A stretch of 43,854 nt of DNA from JBFMFB01 sp040752115 (GTDB lineage Bacteria; Pseudomonadota; Gammaproteobacteria; Burkholderiales; Sulfuricellaceae), in the NCBI GenBank assembly GCA_040752115.1, contig JBFMFB010000021.1, positions 1 through 43,854 of the forward strand, written 5' to 3'. The position numbers were made by a program, and so were the translations under genes. The notes beneath the pieces were generated by a model, which saw nothing but the letters and a program-made list of their open reading frames with translations, had not been told where the DNA came from and searched no databases. Below are positions 42,449 through 43,854 of this stretch, piece by piece. Positions within the stretch are counted from its first letter, which is position 1. Each line of letters opens with the position of its first letter.

Positions 42449-43247
42449 ATTCGATTTTTTCCGCAAAGGCAAAAGCGCCGTAACCGACCACCCGGCTGCG
42501 GTCTCCTGCGGTGTCGCCGGAATTGCGCAGGTCGAGCAGCTCGGGGATCAGGCGGTGGCGGCGTGCAGCCAGCAGGAACCCGTTGAGCGGAGCTCCCCCG
42601 CAGGCTTGGTCGTGGCTGACCAGGTCGCGCAGCTCCAGGATCGCCCGTGCGGTGGCGTCGTCCACTTTTTTTGCCATGTCATAGGCCAGGTAATGGGAGA
42701 GATCGGAGCTGATTACGATCAGGGTCTCGGCTCCCCCCCACAGGTATTCCAGCACCTCTGCCACTTCTTCCGCCGTCGCGTTTCCCACCGCCAGGGGCAC
42801 CACGCTGAACTCGCCCAATACCTTTTGCAGGAACGGCAGCTGCACTTCCAGGGAATGCTCCTGGGCGTGCGCCGGATCGTTCGTTGCCACCTGCGGCAGA
42901 TGCGCGACGGCGGCAATCGCTTCGCGGTCGACCGGAACCACGCCCAGCGGAGTAGCGAAGCCATCAGCTTCGGGCAAAGCCAGACCGCGCACCGCAACGC
43001 GGTGAGACGGCCCCGCCAACACGATTCGCCGGTATTTCCCGCCGCGGAGGCAGGCATAGGCGCTCGCTGCGATCGGGCCGGAATAAACGTATCCGGCATG
43101 CGGTACAATAAGCGCCTTGGGCAGCGCGGCCTGGGCCGGGACGTATCGTTGAGCGGTTGCCAGCATGTCGGCGAGGTCCTGCGACAGGATTTCGGCGCGG
43201 GCCGGATAGAAGGCGCCGGCAACTGCGGCGGGCCGGATGTGCTTCAT
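42438..43247 (-). CDS. amrB: AmmeMemoRadiSam system protein B (MEMO1 family)
   Basis: A 269-residue MEMO1-like protein with a fold related to class III extradiol dioxygenases. Likely metal ligands by analogy with human MEMO1 are His50 (PHAGYVYSGP), His82 (AGPSHRVAV), His185 (SSDLSHYLAYD) and Cys216 (DQACGGAPLNGF). It is the first gene of the operon. The ATG at 43247 gives MKHIRPAAVAGAFYPARAEI, the normal N terminus; an upstream in-frame start at 43280 is less likely. It is divergent from ispD across 92 bases. Confidence 0.94.
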   Translation of the reverse strand: MKHIRPAAVAGAFYPARAEILSQDLADMLATAQRYVPAQAALPKALIVPHAGYVYSGPIAASAYACLRGGKYRRIVLAGPSHRVAVRGLALPEADGFATPLGVVPVDREAIAAVAHLPQVATNDPAHAQEHSLEVQLPFLQKVLGEFSVVPLAVGNATAEEVAEVLEYLWGGAETLIVISSDLSHYLAYDMAKKVDDATARAILELRDLVSHDQACGGAPLNGFLLAARRHRLIPELLDLRNSGDTAGDRSRVVGYGAFAFAEKIEYDH

Positions 43248-43339
43248 GAGCGGATTCCCTCTTTGGTTGATTGTTCCCAAGATGCGGGCATCTGCGGATT
43301 ATTCAAGAAAAGCGCTTCTAAAAAAATGGGACGATACCG

Positions 43340-43854
43340 ATGTCGAACAATTATTATGCATTGATCCCCGCTGCCGGCTCGGGTTCCCGCATGGGGGGGG
43401 ACGTGCCCAAGCAGTATTTGCCGCTCCTCGGCAAGCCGCTGATTCATCATGCGATCGCCAGGCTTTACGGCTGTCCGTATATCGACCGCGTCTATGTCGT
43501 GCTGGCGCCCAATGACGACTACTGGGGGCAGTACGATTGGCAGGAATTTGCGCCCACGCTGGTTCCCCTGTTTTGCGGCGGGGCGGAGCGCTTCGAGAGC
43601 GTGCGCAACGGCCTGATGACGATGCTGGGAGATGCGAGCGACCAGGATTGGGTGCTGGTGCATGACGCGGCGCGTCCCTGCCTCACGCCGCTCCTGCTCG
43701 ACAGGCTGATCGACGAGGTCGGCGACGACTCCGTCGGCGGACTGCTGGCCGTGCCGGTGGCCGATACGCTCAAGCGCGCGGATGTCCATGCCCGCGTGCT
43801 GCGCACCGAGTCCCGCAACGGATTGTGGCAGGCGCAAACGCCGCAGATGTTCCG
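43340..43854 (+). CDS. ispD: 2-C-methyl-D-erythritol 4-phosphate cytidylyltransferase, N-terminal part
   Basis: Third enzyme of the MEP isoprenoid pathway: couples MEP to CTP. The first 171 codons are present and the frame runs off the window end. It starts MSNNYYALIPAAGSGSRMGG with the CTP-binding Gly-rich loop and PKQYLPLLGKPLIHH. It continues through VLVHDAARPCLTP and VADTLKR to LWQAQTPQMF. The fragment covers about two thirds of the usual 230-240 residues. It supplies CTP demand in the same window as pyrG, though without any operon link. Confidence 0.95.
   Translation, partial: MSNNYYALIPAAGSGSRMGGDVPKQYLPLLGKPLIHHAIARLYGCPYIDRVYVVLAPNDDYWGQYDWQEFAPTLVPLFCGGAERFESVRNGLMTMLGDASDQDWVLVHDAARPCLTPLLLDRLIDEVGDDSVGGLLAVPVADTLKRADVHARVLRTESRNGLWQAQTPQMF

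Overview
The window is a stretch of a betaproteobacterial chromosome, GC-rich and almost fully coding. The gene orders rseP-bamA-skp-lpxD-fabZ-lpxA-lpxB-rnhB, pyrG-kdsA-eno-ftsB and a divergent ppsR/ppsA pair are typical of Betaproteobacteria. The accessory genes and short intergenic repeats suggest an environmental, possibly sulfur- or iron-oxidising member of the Nitrosomonadales/Gallionellales. That placement is inference from gene order. Two runs of exactly 100 N show a scaffolded draft. One hides the middle of pyrG. The other is flanked by an exact 127-bp duplicate, so it is an unmerged contig overlap.

Layout. 1-7479: outer-membrane biogenesis (end of rseP, bamA, skp) running into lipid A synthesis (lpxD, fabZ, lpxA, lpxB) and rnhB. 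7658-11731: stator genes motA and motB, then a membrane-anchored methyltransferase and an HDOD-GAF protein, all co-directional. 11733-11922: a near-perfect 39-bp inverted repeat. 11908-14220: divergent senB and senA for selenoneine, followed by a GYF-like/pentapeptide-repeat protein and a SpoU-type RNA methyltransferase. 15962-19411 (minus): ppsR, an HDOD protein and a FapA/DUF342 protein, with ppsA divergent. 21850-23873 (minus): feoAB behind a candidate Fur-controlled promoter. 24047-27857: pyrG, kdsA, eno, ftsB.

27858-30335 is rich in repeats: a 242-bp MITE-like element, three small genes (membrane peptide, DUF1540, CBS protein), a TTCGTG-type inverted repeat and an HPF gene with a C-terminal cold-shock domain. 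30346-37270: an M28 peptidase, an ATP-binding universal stress protein, a radical SAM/SPASM enzyme divergent from a polysaccharide-pyruvyl-transferase-like protein, and a PAS-GGDEF-EAL protein. 37525-39220: an ElyC/SanA-like protein and two small unknowns, one a degenerate HNH-like protein and one a tandem-duplicated acidic protein. 39316-39391: tRNA-Asn with its promoter and terminator. 39467-43854: an AsmA-like protein, the three-gene AmmeMemoRadiSam operon (amrB-amrA-amrS) and the start of ispD.

The best leads for little-understood biology are the AmmeMemoRadiSam operon, the radical SAM/SPASM plus pyruvyl-transferase-like pair, the senAB pair without a local senC, and several intergenic inverted-repeat families.
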